Shown here: positions 49,401 through 60,386 of the stretch, piece by piece
Layout: each line of letters opens with the position of its first letter
How positions within the stretch are numbered: the stretch's first letter is position 1
Source: Daphnia pulex
Taxonomy: Eukaryota; Arthropoda; Branchiopoda; Diplostraca; Daphniidae
Direction of reading: 5' to 3'
Assembly: GCF_021134715.1 (NCBI RefSeq)
Contig: NC_060018.1
Location: 6,217,501 to 6,281,500, forward strand
Length of the DNA: 64,000 nucleotides
Made by a program: the position numbers and the translations under genes
Notes under the pieces: generated by a model
Told to the model about the DNA's origin: nothing
The model's database searches: none
What the model saw: the letters and a program-made list of their open reading frames with translations, nothing else

Positions 49401-51067
49401 ACCTGTGGGGCCTACGTCAAGTAATTTTCTGAATTTTCCCCAAATTCCAAGTTAGGACAAAATTCCTTCCAAAAATCGCTTCGCATTAGTTCCTCTCGGG
49501 TTGTCACGCAAGAGGTCTAAGATGGCCCATAGAGTTTATACTTGGATGCTCCTCTCAAAGCTAGATGGCATTGGTTTAGTATTCCGTTTGAATTCTTATT
49601 TCTACAAGCTACACTAGTTTTCGTTGTTACGTGATCAAAGAAAATATCGCGTATAATTGCTGAAGATGAAAAACTTACCATTACATCATATTTTTTATAA
49701 TTTACCTTTATTATTTGTATGGATCGTCATCATTTATACGCATTCTTCAACTCAGTCCTCGCATACACACCTTAAATTCAAAGTCTCTAAAGTCTAAACT
49801 CCATTGATTGGATTCCTAGAACAGGTGGTTTTTGGCTTTTTGCTTAGATAGAAATGGAGGTGCGAGTGACGTGATAGCAAATTATGCCGGCTTTTTCACA
49901 GGCAGCTGGACATGGTGATAGCTGCCGCTGTGCCGCATACCAATTGCGACCTTCGATCTCGCTGGTGACAGTCATTAACTCGGCTTGGGCTTGAACTTCC
50001 GGGGGATTCCTAGAAGTCCTAGAGCTTCGAAGCGGTTTGTTTGTTTGTTTACTACACCAGTTGGGCATGTATGCTGTCTTTGATTTTCCATCGTTTGATA
50101 TTGTTAATTATCAGAAATTACCACACCCTAACGGATTCAGCGACAGTACAGAATGAAATTAATGAAGATTCTATTAACAGAAAGTACAATGATCCCAATG
50201 CGGATATGAAGAGACGACTTGTCAGATTATGAGATTTCAAACAGCTGGTCAGACCAATGTATGTCTGTCTATTTATCTTATCTAGGTGAAAAAGTCGATT
50301 GACTCCGTTCCAATTTGCTCCGTTCAAAATTTAACTCTTGATTTGAGATTTCCGGCCACTCTTACTAGCGCGCGTTATCTTTATATTTCTAAACTCTCAA
50401 ATTTTGAAAGATTTGATTTTTTTTTACATTTTGTTTTTTAATTATGTTATGTAATTATTATTTTTATGTATCCAAGTTATTATATTATAACTTTTTCGAT
50501 TGTTTTCCTACTAATGTAAGATTTCATTCGTATCTTGTAAAATTATCTAAAAGACCCAACAATGTTAATACACCAAAAAAAAGATGAATAGGGAAAATTT
50601 GTGAGTGGAATAAAGAGGAAATTTCCGGCGCCTAGCTCGGGAGTCACGGTAGATGCATCTATTTCACATCACACAGCGGAAGTGTAAAACAAACCAGAAA
50701 AGTTTATCAAGGTTGCGGTGGAATTAATTTAATGTACACACATTGCTCGCCTTTGATTTCCCCCAAAATAATAAATTCTAGTTAGTTATCTAGTTAGAAC
50801 TAGTATTATTCAATTTGACTGAAAAATTTTATTTTTTAAATCTTGGCAGTTGTGCAAGTGCCAAGTGGTGCAGCAATGCGACATGGCGGCTAGCCGACGA
50901 GTCGACACTCGACGACTTTGATAGCTTAAGTGTCTAAAAAAAAATAATGGCAACCTTTCGTTGACAACAGACGACTACGAACGAGAACTGTCAGTTGATC
51001 GAAAATTACATTCTGAATTGCGAAAACACAGATTATAAACAGATCATAAATTATTTCGATAATCGAG
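46418..51067. other. Non-coding stretch between TYW1 and GGA
   Basis: About 4.65 kb. The first part holds the TYW1 3' UTR with AATAAA at 46492-46497 and 46508-46513. No convincing gene follows. An ATG frame at 48985-49302 (105 codons) and a minus frame at 49844-50068 (74 codons) have no recognised family. A nested short repeat (TATACAGG / TGCACAGG) lies at about 48999-49024. The last few hundred bases must contain the GGA promoter. Confidence 0.5.
46492..46513 (+). terminator. Paired poly(A) signals of TYW1
   Basis: Two AATAAA hexamers, at 46492-46497 and 46508-46513, 75-95 nt after the TYW1 stop codon. Confidence 0.7.
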
Positions 51068-54054
51068 ATGGCTTCTTCTAACAATTCACTCGACACACTT
51101 ATCGGTAATATTACCTTACATTCATATGATTATATATTCTGCTGAATTATGCTAAACTATTATGAATCTTAAACAAATGTTGTCAACAAGACACATTTTA
51201 ATACTGTTAAAGTTCTGCTGCTTATATATCTGCTTGTGTTCTTTGTTTTGTTTTGTTTTTCAAGTAAAAGCAACCAACCCTCTTGTTGATCAACCTGATC
51301 CTCTTGATGTTGCATCTTTTTGTGAGAGGGTAACTCATGAATCCGATGGACCTCAAGTAGCTGTAAAACTTCTGGCATACAGAATCCATTCTCCTCAAGA
51401 GAAAGAAGCCCTCAATGCCTTAGCAGTATGATAAACATTGCAGTGTTATATAGTTTACTTGTAATTAACCTGTTTTTTTTTTTATTTTCTCGTTTAAGCT
51501 TCTAGAGCAGTGTGTCAAATCTTGTGGGCCTTCCTTTCATTCAGAGATTGGCAAATTCAGATTTCTTAATGAATTGATCAAACTAGTGTCTCCAAAATAT
51601 CAAGCTCACCGAACACCTATTCATGTTAAGCAAAGGATTCTTGAAATCATTTACACGTGGACAATTGATTTGAAATCAGAGCCTAAGATACATGAAGCTT
51701 ATGACATGTTGAGGAAGCAAGGTGTTATTAAAGAAAACCCCAGTTACACTGGATCCAACACTGTCCAGCCTATTAGCCCTGCACCAAGGGAAAAGATACC
51801 ATTTTGTGATAATTCAGAAAAAGATGCTTTGCTACAAAAGTTATTGAAGAGCAAGGATCCAGAGGATCTTCAAGCTGCCAATCGCCTTATTAAAAGCATG
51901 GTTAGAGAAGTGAGTATACCATCCACTCTTAATATTTTTTTACTGAAAATTCAACTAAAATTCCATCGAAGGAAGAAAATCGGATAGAGGCTGCAAGTCG
52001 ACGACAACTAGAGATAGAAACAGTTAATAGCAACATCCGTTTGTTAGAAGAATTGTTGGATAATTTCGAAGCCAATGGTGCAACAGCGGAAGAAATGGAA
52101 CTTTGCAAAGAATTGGCCAGTAATTGTGATAAGCTGCGACCAAACTTATCAAAACTGGCCACGGAAACGGATGATAAAGGCGACACTTTAGGTTTCTACA
52201 AGTGTTAGCACAAATATTACCGTTATTAAAAGAAATGTAATTTTCTTGTAGCCGATATTTTACAAACAAGCGATGAATTGAGTCATGCTCTTGATCGATA
52301 CGAAGTATTAGTACGAACAATGCAACAGCCCATTCCGCCTTCTCAGCCACAAAGAGCAAGTCTTGATCTTCTTGATCTTGGCCCCATGGTACAGCCTCAG
52401 CCATCTCCCCGGAGTACTCTGGACGATCAGTTGCTTTTAGGTTAGAATAAAATCTAATATGTGTTCCAACTAATTGCTAAGAAAGGTAAATTTATGTATT
52501 TTGTATTTTTGTATTTCAGGACTGGACGATTTCGCTCCGCTGTCACCTTCCATTAATCTTTTGCAGCCCCTGAAATTTGAGTGTGCTGGTAAAAGTACTT
52601 TTATTTCAGGAATGAAATATTTTAAGCATTTTAAAGTAAAATAAAAAACAAAACAAATATGTGATACAGGGCAAACACCACAACGCACTCCTGATGTAAA
52701 AACTACCGAGGAGGTAACTGCGAAACGTGGTCTGGAAGATCTAGATGTCCTTGGTGAAGCTCTGATGAAGCAAAACCTACCTACAAGTGCGAAGCATCAG
52801 TCAAGTTTCCAAAAGCCCGTTGAAAGAGTTCCCCTTAACGAATTGGCTAGGAAAAAAGTGCAGAACGAAGGGAACGCAATCAAAGAAAATCAAACTCCCA
52901 ACATTTTATTTCGTACGTCAACATTGTTCCAGTAGAGGGTGTTACGGCCTTCTTTCCGCTCAATTTAATTCACTTTATTTCATACAGGATCTTCAAATGA
53001 AGAAGTCAGGACTCCTTCAGCTGTCACCAGTCCCTACATTCCAATTGAGTTTGATTTGTTGATGCAAAATAGCTTGCCTGCAACGATCAAGCCTTCTGCG
53101 TCTCCCTGTGTCACTACCCCGCCGACCGAAGCTTCCACTCTACCTTTACTGGTGCCGTTTGCCGAAACAGCAGTCAAACAACTAAATGTGTCTGTTGGTA
53201 CACAACCGCGGCAAGATAGCGACGTCTCTATGCTGGACACTGGCATTTCGAGTAATGAAAATAGCATTGGAGGTAACGATGATGTTCAACTTCTACATAG
53301 CCCTCCAATCAGCACGACTTCTGTTGCTCCAGGCCCCGCTCCAAGCTTGTCGGATGTTTTCTTGAAATTGGAAGACATTAAACCGAGTAAAAGAGTATAT
53401 GTTTCATTTCAAAATTGGTGACAAAGTATTTAAATACCTTCTTTCCTATTACAGGTTCAAAGAGCCCAATAGCTTTGTTGACTCAAGATTCTGGGTTAAA
53501 CATGAGTTTGCACTGTGCATCTGCTAATGTCCCCAAGGTGAGTCTAAGAATTGGTTTCTGTTGTTGCAGTTGTAACATTTTTTAAGCGTGTTTTTGTTTG
53601 TGCAATGCAGAATGTTTCTGTATTCGTGCTGTCTGCCACTAGTCGTAGTGCTTCACCGCTGACCAATTTCACCTTCCAGGCAATAGTTCCAAAGGTAAAT
53701 TTAAAAATGTCTTCTAAATCTACTCTAATCTTCTAAATGTGTGTTCTTTCTAATTGTAGGGAAATCGAGTAAAGCTTCAACCGCCATCTGATAACAAATT
53801 GCCTGCGTTCAACCCGTTTCTCCCTCCACCTGCTATCACTCAAGTCGTGTTACTCTCCACCGCCGGCCTGGTAAGTTTGCACCTACGCTGACAAGCGATC
53901 CGTGTTGTTTTTCGTAATTGGATCTAAGTTAGTGTTTCTTTGTCGACAGAATCTCATTGAGCTTAAGTACGTTGTCAGCTTCGATATGGACGGTGAAACA
54001 AACACTGAAATGGGAAGCGTGCCGAATTTAAATCTTTGCCCAGATGTCGTTTGA
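51068..54054 (+). CDS. Gga: ARF-binding clathrin adaptor GGA
   Basis: Monomeric clathrin adaptor at the trans-Golgi network, recruited by ARF-GTP to sort lysosomal receptors. Exons: 51068-51104, 51265-51425, 51499-51909, 51972-52191, 52252-52440, 52520-52588, 52670-52912, 52988-53386, 53455-53537, 53611-53694, 53760-53870 and 53950-54054. All join in phase to give 703 aa. The VHS domain (about residues 8-150) contains FRFLNELIKLVSPKY. The GAT domain (about 170-305) contains LQAANRLIKSMVREEENR. A long hinge (about 310-575) carries Leu/Asp-rich clathrin-box-like segments (LDLLDLGPM; LLLGLDDFAP). The gamma-ear-like GAE domain (about 580-703) contains NVSVFVLSATSRSASPLTNF. STAM, HRS and TOM1 share VHS but lack the GAT plus ear combination. 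With AP-3 beta it is the second post-Golgi sorting gene in this cluster, probably by chance. Confidence 0.94.
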
Positions 54055-55252
54055 GATGAAGAGAATTTATGTTTCAAATGTTTTTATATTATTTCTGTTT
54101 GAAAGCGTAACAAGTATTTGAAGTTCTTGCTAATCGTTTAAAGTACCTTATGCGTACCCTTCAAAATTTCTATGGCATTGTAATTTCTAAAGTTTTCTCA
54201 TTTCCTACGATGTTTACTTGAGTAGTCTCTGTAACATCTCCTTATTGTGTGCAGATGCTTTGGAATAAACGCTGCGAGAGCTAGTGTTTAAAAAATGGGC
54301 TCTCGATGCGGTTTTCCTTATTGATTACTTACAACTGATTACAATACTTATAGATGTTATTATTTAAGAAATTTTAAGTATTTTTAGATCCGTCTCTAAA
54401 AGCAGGTTTTTCTGTTATTTTTTACCATAGCTTTTTAGTGTAGTTGTACGCCTGATAACTCATGCCAATTTATTTTCGTTTCTCACGCTAAATTTGGCTG
54501 TAATGGATACAGTTGCAGACTCAAGTGAAAGCGAAGGTAGATGGGATTCATAAAATCAAAGAATGTTTTGGATTTGACCATGAGCCAGTTTGAGCGCTGA
54601 TGGGGGTTCGGATCGTTATAAACACGAAACTGAGGGCCTAAGACAATCGAAAAAGACAGTACGATATTTGTTTATTATCGAGTCGTTCTTCTAAATTCAC
54701 ATTGACGTCATATCCTTGAAAACGGATGAATATCACTGTCTATACTGATTTCTGAATCTGCGCATGTAAAGGTTTGACGTAAGCATGGTCCAATTCAAAC
54801 ACAGTTTCATTGCACAAGGTCAGACACGCAGCCAAGTATCTGAAAGACGTGATAGCAAAATGAAAGTAAAAGTGCTAGAGGACAGGAATGGAAATTCCAA
54901 GTCACTAAACCCTGGAGGCTTAAATGACTCTTGAATGCCCGCCCAGAACAAGAAGAAACGGGAATTTTTCTTGAGGTTTTCCCTATACAACTGAGTGCGT
55001 CAGATGGAAGCGGATGTATGGTTTACCTCTCTCTTTATCACGTGAAATTTTTAGATCAAATTACGCTCAAAATGTGAAGTGCAGTTGTTGTGAATAATCA
55101 ATCTCAGTAATATCAGTTTGAATGTGACGCCTTGTGCTATATTTGTATTCTGTGTAACATTTCGTTTCGTCAACTTATTGCGCAAATTCGCTGATATTTG
55201 AGCTTTTACTATTTCTGCGTCGTGGTTATTCACCACCTGACAGTCATTCGCC
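54055..55252. other. Intergenic stretch GGA to Methuselah-like gene
   Basis: Holds the GGA 3' UTR, with AATAAA at 54264-54269, and the upstream region of the receptor gene. I see no further open frame with splice structure and no repeat. Confidence 0.55.
54264..54269 (+). terminator. Poly(A) signal of GGA
   Basis: AATAAA about 210 nt after the GGA stop codon. Confidence 0.6.
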
Positions 55253-58021
55253 ATGGGAGTTTTCAGCAGTAGTGGGCTTATTGCCTTCACGTTCATTTTA
55301 CTGTTACAACGAAAGATTATGATGGAAACAGTAGCATCTCAGCCGCAATTTACCGCCCCAGATTCTTCTTCACTTTATTTAACAGAGCAGGCAAATTCGC
55401 ATTTCCACAATACTTCAAACAATGGGTACGTATCATTTTGTAGTCCTTTTGTTTTTAATTGATTTTTTAAAATTCTTATTGATTATTCATTTATTTGTGG
55501 TTATCAGAATGGACCAAAGATTGAAGACAAATAAGTTTTTGATCCGGAAATGCTGTGGTCGAGGCCAAATTTACAATTTTAATATGGAAGAAGAAGTTGC
55601 CGATAGGAAAGATCGATGTGTGAAATACTCGATTTCAGAGTCGTCATCCCGAACCAAAAATAAGAACCAAATATTTATTGAGCACAAACAGCATCTGCCT
55701 TCGGGATATGCGCTTGACAATTTTGAAGTCGACACGGGATTTCCCCGCAATTGCGAGCTCGATTTGCTATTGCAACCAGACCAAAAGGTGGACGATCTTT
55801 TTTACCCGCTTCCGTCTGGCCAGTTGATAGTGCCCCATCGATTTTGGCTCTTGCAATTTGACGTTCACTGTATCGAAGACTATTTTGAAAATGGAAATTT
55901 CACCAAGGTAGGAGTGCTGTATATTGAAAACGCTTATTTCTTTTATTTTATTCATGATTTTTTTAATGATTTTTAGCCTAGGAGAGTCGCGTTTGTTTGT
56001 AGTCAAAATACCACGTCATTCCCCACGACTGCCATTGACAACGTGGGAAAGCTGCAGCTAGATTTTATCGCACCAGTAATTCCTGCCGAATTGTCACCAA
56101 TTGTCGGCCGAACTGTGATTCGAAAGTGCTGCGCAAGAAATGAAGTTTATTCTTCCCGGGGACAGTGCATAGAAAATCAAGGATTTGCAACAAATTACTT
56201 TGATGATCTTCAACCCACAGAAAGAGACGACATGTTTTTTCGCATCGGCCCACTCCCTTGCTTCCAAAATCAATTGACTACCAAAAATTTCAATCTGGCC
56301 CCAAATGGCAGTTTAGAGATCGGCATGAGCAACAGTGATATACATGGCCAGTTATTCTCTATGGAGCATTACTGTATAGAGGACGTTGTATCTTATGATG
56401 CCGCTGGTTTCCCTGTAACGTCAAACGAAGCCTTTTTCTGCGTAGACCAGGATAATAGTGATCAGCACTTATCCGAGTTACCCGAGTATCCAGATTATTT
56501 CAATCCTTACGAAACGGATTCCAACAGCTCCTTTTTTCCTGGTCACAACGTATCTGAAATCATCATACCTGAATATCCAGATTATTCCGATACCACTCAC
56601 GAAATTGATAACAGCAACTCCGTTGATCCTGGTCAGCATTTACCTGAATTTAACACACCTGAGTATCCAGGTGATTTTAATACCCTTCACGAAATGGATT
56701 ACAACGACTCCGGTAAAATTAAAACCCCAAAATGTTGTCCCCTTGGATACGTGATGGACGAATCGGAAACTTGCCAGCTACTAAAGTTGGGAGAAGGTTC
56801 ATCGGGTGAAGAGCGGATTATTTCCCAAGCCTTGAACAATTATTTCTTGAATGAACATAAAATTGTCACCAATCTCATCTCAAACATTTCGTCGGGTTCT
56901 TGCGAGTTAATTCGATTAATTCCTTTCGTTAGTTATGACGCCTCGACGGAAATAAAATTCGAGGTTAATCCGAAAAATGAACTGTCACTGTTGATCCATT
57001 TACAAACAAAAAATTATTGGAACTTTAAATTGAAACCCCATTTTTTTTGTGCCGATTTTGTACGCTTCCGAAGTGAGAAAGAAGTTTCCTACCAGCCACA
57101 AATTTTCCATTGCGCAAAACAGGAACACCACGTATCTATTCATTACCCCGTCCTTCTCTGCATTTCTGCTGTGGGTTTAATACTCACATTAATAATTTAT
57201 TTTTTTGTTCCAGCTAAAGGTAATAATAACTCATTCATGTATATCACATTTAACAATATTAAAACCCTCTCTTTTTTTATTTGGGTTAAATAGGTTCCGC
57301 CAAATTAGTTACGACCGGATTTGGAGCAGGAAGTAGGGGAACGAGAACTCCGACTATGGCCACGATGTTGACGGGCCGCATTCTACTTTGTCACGTCTTC
57401 ACTCTGTCTCTGGTATTTTTGAATAACTATTTAGATGATAAGTTTACGCACAGTTCTGAAATTTTATTGGATTTTAGACGTTCATTTGCTTAGCGATGGT
57501 TCAACGAGAGTATTTTCCGCCAATCCAAACTTCTTGCGTTGCCATAGGTATGACTTTACTGTCAATAATATTTCCTTCGTAAAACGAATCTAGACCGAAA
57601 TTTTGTTTATGGACAGGTTATTTTATTTATGGCGCATCGATAGCTTCATTCGCGTGGTTGACTGTATACTGTTTTGATTACTACCGAATTTTCACGTAAT
57701 TCAAAATTGTATAATTTTCAATTTTTACGACCAAGTAAATTTATTCGTTTCACAAAAAACTCTGCTCAAAAACATTTTTAGTGGCGCATTCAAGGTGTCC
57801 AACGACATGCTATTCATCCCGTATTCGATATTCGGATGGGGCGTTCCCATCATAGCTCTTATTGCTATGGCGATTACACAATTCCAATCTACGGAGCTTG
57901 GTGTTTCTGACAGCGTCAATCCAAATATCGGTCTTCTTAACTGTTGGTTTCCTCATGGTTAGTATTTGCTTGGCCCACTTTGTTGAACGGTTGAACCATA
58001 TGGTAGATAGCCTAAATAATG

Positions 58022-58053
<32 letters not shown>

Positions 58054-58729
58054 GATGGCATTTCAGCACTGGTTTTCTTTTATGGGCCTGTTGGTACCTT
58101 GCTAGTTCTCGACATGATATGTTTTCTCTCCTTGATTTTCAATCCCAACCTGATGCACTGCTGGAGGAGGAAACAATCGATAAGGAGCAACAAAAAAGTT
58201 TCAAAGGAGCAGGAAGAGTAAGAAATAATGATCGTGCTATTAAATGAATTATATTTTAATTATGTTGATGAAATTTGATTTTCTTTGAAACAGTTTTAAA
58301 ATGGCGTTGAAACTCTTTTTTATCACCGGAGTCCCATGGGTGTTTGAACTTGCTGCTTGGCTGCCTGTGTATCTATCCGAATCTCAAGCCATCTTTCAAA
58401 GCAACTCCGTAGGAAGATACTTCTTCGAAATCGGCAATTTGCTCAACGCATTGCGAGGAATCGTCATTTTTATCATTTTTATTGTTTTACAACGAGATGT
58501 TCGTCACTATTTGATGCTTCGCCTTAAGAGAATTTTCAAGAGAGATTCTCCGACTAATGTAGCTCTCCAGCATTCTCCAGGCAATACCGATGGAGGCCAT
58601 TCCGTCTCAACTGAACAATTAACCAATAGGCGAATTTCCGCAATGACTTCTCAAACACTCGTCGCATCCTCTGCGTCGGAAGAGCAGAGTACCAATGAAC
58701 CTGAGTTAGACGAGATAAGCATTTTATAG
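55253..58729 (+). CDS. Methuselah-like class B GPCR with repeated ectodomain
   Basis: Seven-transmembrane receptor of the Methuselah group (secretin-like), an arthropod-expanded family linked in Drosophila to stress resistance and lifespan. Ligand unknown here. Exons: 55253-55425, 55508-55907, 55977-57219, 57294-57412, 57478-57547, 57617-57695, 57782-57957, 58055-58217 and 58294-58729. They join in phase to give 952 aa. Residues 1-25 are a signal-type hydrophobic segment. The ectodomain (about 60-580) contains three modules, each beginning with a Lys-Cys-Cys motif (C73-C74, C242-C243, C444-C445); modules 1 and 2 contain a YCIED- or HCIED-like motif and each module has a final Cys (C199, C346, C570). 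A tandem EYPDY-type repeat lies at about 360-435. TM1 is about 582-603; six further spans follow in exons 4-9, including ITGVPWVFELAAWLPVYL. The cytoplasmic tail is Ser/Thr-rich. Drosophila Methuselah has a single ectodomain. Confidence 0.88.
56481..56712 (+). repeat. Tandem peptide repeat in receptor ectodomain
   Basis: Three diverged copies of about 29 residues, each opening with PEYPDY or PEYPGD and continuing with an ETD/EID/EMD motif and Asn-Ser or Asn-Asp. They lie between ectodomain modules 2 and 3. The coding DNA repeats with it (GAGTATCCAGATTAT, GAATATCCAGATTATT, GAGTATCCAGGTGATT). Confidence 0.8.
58022..58047. repeat. Poly-T tract in receptor intron 7
   Basis: Twenty-six T bases forming the polypyrimidine tract just before the exon 8 acceptor (AAATTAG at 58048-58054). 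The length is prone to sequencing error. Confidence 0.9.
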
Positions 58730-59171
58730 CGAAACAGACAACACAATTTAAGAAATATATAAAATCAACAAATGAAAATAGATCTAGAAAATCTGGTTCA
58801 AAAATGATTAAAACAATCGACAAACTAATTTTGCATTGAAAGGTGCAATACGCACGTACGATATTTCAATTGAATTAATTCAGCGATGTTATCAAAGATG
58901 TTATTATAGGAAAGTTTTTTTAACCACTACTAAATAACAGTTTCAATCATAAAAATTTGTCCAACTTCCTTCTTTCATTTTCTCTGTGGAGGAGCTTGCT
59001 TTATTTATTTATTAAATTTTTTTATGATTCTTGAACCACATTTTTAATTGTTCAACGTGCCAAAATGTCTACCCATCTACGTATCTAATTCCATCCCTTT
59101 CTGCGCGCGTGAGTTGTCTTCTAGAACTGATCTTCTTTTTTAAATGTGTTTAAATCTGTATTTAATTTAAA

Positions 59172-59177
59172 AATAAA
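59172..59177 (+). terminator. Possible poly(A) signal of the receptor gene
   Basis: AATAAA about 440 nt after the receptor stop codon, in A/T-rich DNA, so a chance match is possible. Confidence 0.35.
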
Positions 59178-59637
59178 ATGTCAAAATTTAGGGTATTCTG
59201 TTACTGTTTGAGGCCAATATGATTATCTTCCTCTTTTTTTTCATGATACCTGCCGTCTTAGCCTTACATCTTTCTCTAGTTTTCTTTTCCCTCATTCTCT
59301 TCTTTCAAATATTCGAACCAACCCGACACAGACAAAATCATAACAGCTCAAAATTCAGATTGCTTGAAATAAATGTTTAATAGTTAGTGTTTTTTTATTT
59401 TGAGAGCATCAGGCAATCAACGAGACAACGAGTAGACGTACTTTCGGGGAAAGTAAAGGGGTGTTTCCAATTTATGCAACTCAACCACCTGATGCGGAAT
59501 GAATTTTCTCTTACAGTATATGACAAAGAATCCTTGTGACCATTTAAAAAACGAAATTCTTATTACACCTAGCATATAGCTAGTATACAAGAAACTAATT
59601 AGGAAATTGCCAAAGGACTCAGACTAGCGCTTTAATG

Positions 59638-60012
59638 GTATTGTAGCGGAAACAGCGACCGGACACCATCCGGGAAGGGTAAAGAGCAGCGACGGTCAGA
59701 TGACTGTTTCTACTTTTCCTGGTGACGACGCGCCACAATAGGGATCAGTTAGACTCGGGCAGTGACTATAAATGGATGCAACTTAACAGTCGGGATCAGT
59801 CTTGGATTTGCTGTATGCCTTTGAACTTTCTCAATAGACATGTGCATCGGATTCAACCCAGAATACACATGTGTATTCTAGAAGCTGAACGGCATACAGC
59901 AAATCCAAGACTGATCCCGACTTTTAAATTGTGCTACATTGGGTCTAACCGATCGTTCAATGTCGACTGACCGTCGCTACTTTTTACCCTTTCCGTGCAA
60001 CCTCTACAATAC
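59638..60012. mobile_element. Foldback / MITE-like inverted-repeat element
   Basis: An imperfect palindrome of about 375 bp. The outer ends are GTATTGTAG (59638-59646) and its complement (60004-60012). A 25-bp inner block at 59675-59699 pairs with 59967-59991 with two mismatches. A perfect 32-bp stem pairs 59788-59819 with 59891-59922. The 71-nt loop contains a perfect 20-bp palindrome (59860-59879). The left arm is longer than the right, so it has an insertion or the right has a deletion. No target-site duplication is obvious and there is no coding capacity, which fits a non-autonomous foldback or MITE. A hairpin RNA gene is the alternative. Confidence 0.65.
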
Positions 60013-60380
60013 ACTAGATGGAGCCAATAACTTCGAAATCATCCATGTTTCTAATAAACGGTAGTAGCGCATAGCGCAGAAACTACAGAATATGACACAA
60101 ACTGCAAAAACTTCCATTATTGCTTCCATTATTGTTTTAGAAAATTGTTTGTAGATGAGAAAAATTAGATTTTGTCCCATCACTCAGAGTATTTCCTAAA
60201 GTGAAATTAATTCTCAAGCATGTAACAAAAACTAGCAAAATTGGCTCATTTGAAACCTATCGAGCAATTAGTAACTTTAAACAAGTGTTAAACGATCATA
60301 AGACTAATCATAAGACAGAAGGTTTAGAAACTAACCAACATTGAAAAACAGAAGAAAATATGGACAAGGTCCAATCAAAT

Positions 60381-60386
60381 TTTATT
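60381..60386 (-). terminator. Poly(A) signal overlapping the TSR1 stop codon
   Basis: On the minus strand the stop TAA (60388-60386) is followed at once by ATAAAA, so AATAAA shares the last A of the stop codon. If used, the 3' UTR would be only about 20-30 nt. Confidence 0.5.

Larger units (their letters stand above)
58730..60385. other. Intergenic stretch with foldback element
   Basis: Convergent space between the receptor and TSR1. It holds the receptor 3' UTR (possible AATAAA at 59172-59177) and a foldback element at 59638-60012. No coding exon is visible. Confidence 0.6.
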
